Source: Deltaproteobacteria bacterium
GTDB taxonomy: Bacteria > Desulfobacterota > Desulfobacteria > Desulfobacterales > Desulfatibacillaceae
Direction of reading: 5' to 3'
NCBI GenBank assembly: GCA_019308705.1
Contig: JAFDHW010000183.1
Coordinates: 1-5,430 of the forward strand
Length of the DNA: 5,430 bases
The first letter of the stretch is position 1. Every line of letters starts with the position of its first letter. Both the position numbers and the translations under genes were made by a program. Positions 5,427 through 5,430 of the stretch are shown piece by piece. The notes under the pieces are model-generated. The model had not been told where the DNA came from and did no database searches. It saw nothing but the letters and a program-made list of their open reading frames with translations.

Positions 5427-5430
5427 CCCG

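Overview
The window is a GC-rich bacterial chromosome segment. Its style suggests an anaerobic Desulfobacterota (deltaproteobacterial) genome. This is inferred from gene types and protein sequence style, not from a marker gene. Pointers are a ferredoxin-type protein start, a PAS-LuxR regulator, a HisKA-type hybrid kinase with an HDFNN H-box, and an OmpA/glycine-zipper lipoprotein. Nothing indicates a mobile element, prophage or CRISPR.

Layout, left to right. (1) Positions 1-195, minus strand: the first 65 codons of a gene running off the left edge, resembling the N-terminus of an iron-sulfur ferredoxin-domain protein. (2) 196-430: a divergent intergenic region with a GC-rich hairpin and a palindrome beside the likely ompA-family promoter. 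(3) 431-1069, plus: an OmpA-C/glycine-zipper outer-membrane lipoprotein of the YiaD type, closed by a textbook intrinsic terminator. (4) 1276-2154, plus: a PAS-coiled coil-LuxR HTH regulator with its own promoter and a hairpin in its leader. (5) 2155-2226: a short convergent gap holding a terminator. (6) 2227-2901, minus: a DUF554 (YqgA/YdfK-type) membrane protein with a probable TTG start. (7) 2902-3332: a 431-base divergent intergenic region. Its minus strand has a near-consensus sigma70 promoter, a hairpin with a C7 loop, and a strong terminator hairpin upstream of the DUF554 start. On the plus strand an extended -10 promoter serves the next gene. (8) 3333-5426, plus: a membrane-anchored GAF-HisKA-HATPase-REC hybrid histidine kinase.

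The genes look like separate single-gene transcription units, not one operon. Two sense or transduce signals (LuxR regulator, hybrid kinase) and two are envelope proteins (OmpA lipoprotein, DUF554). The sequence does not show that the regulators control these neighbours. The most unusual element is the DUF554 leader at about 2976-3051 on the minus strand. It is either a transcription attenuator or a free-standing small RNA of about 75 nt with an exposed C-rich loop.
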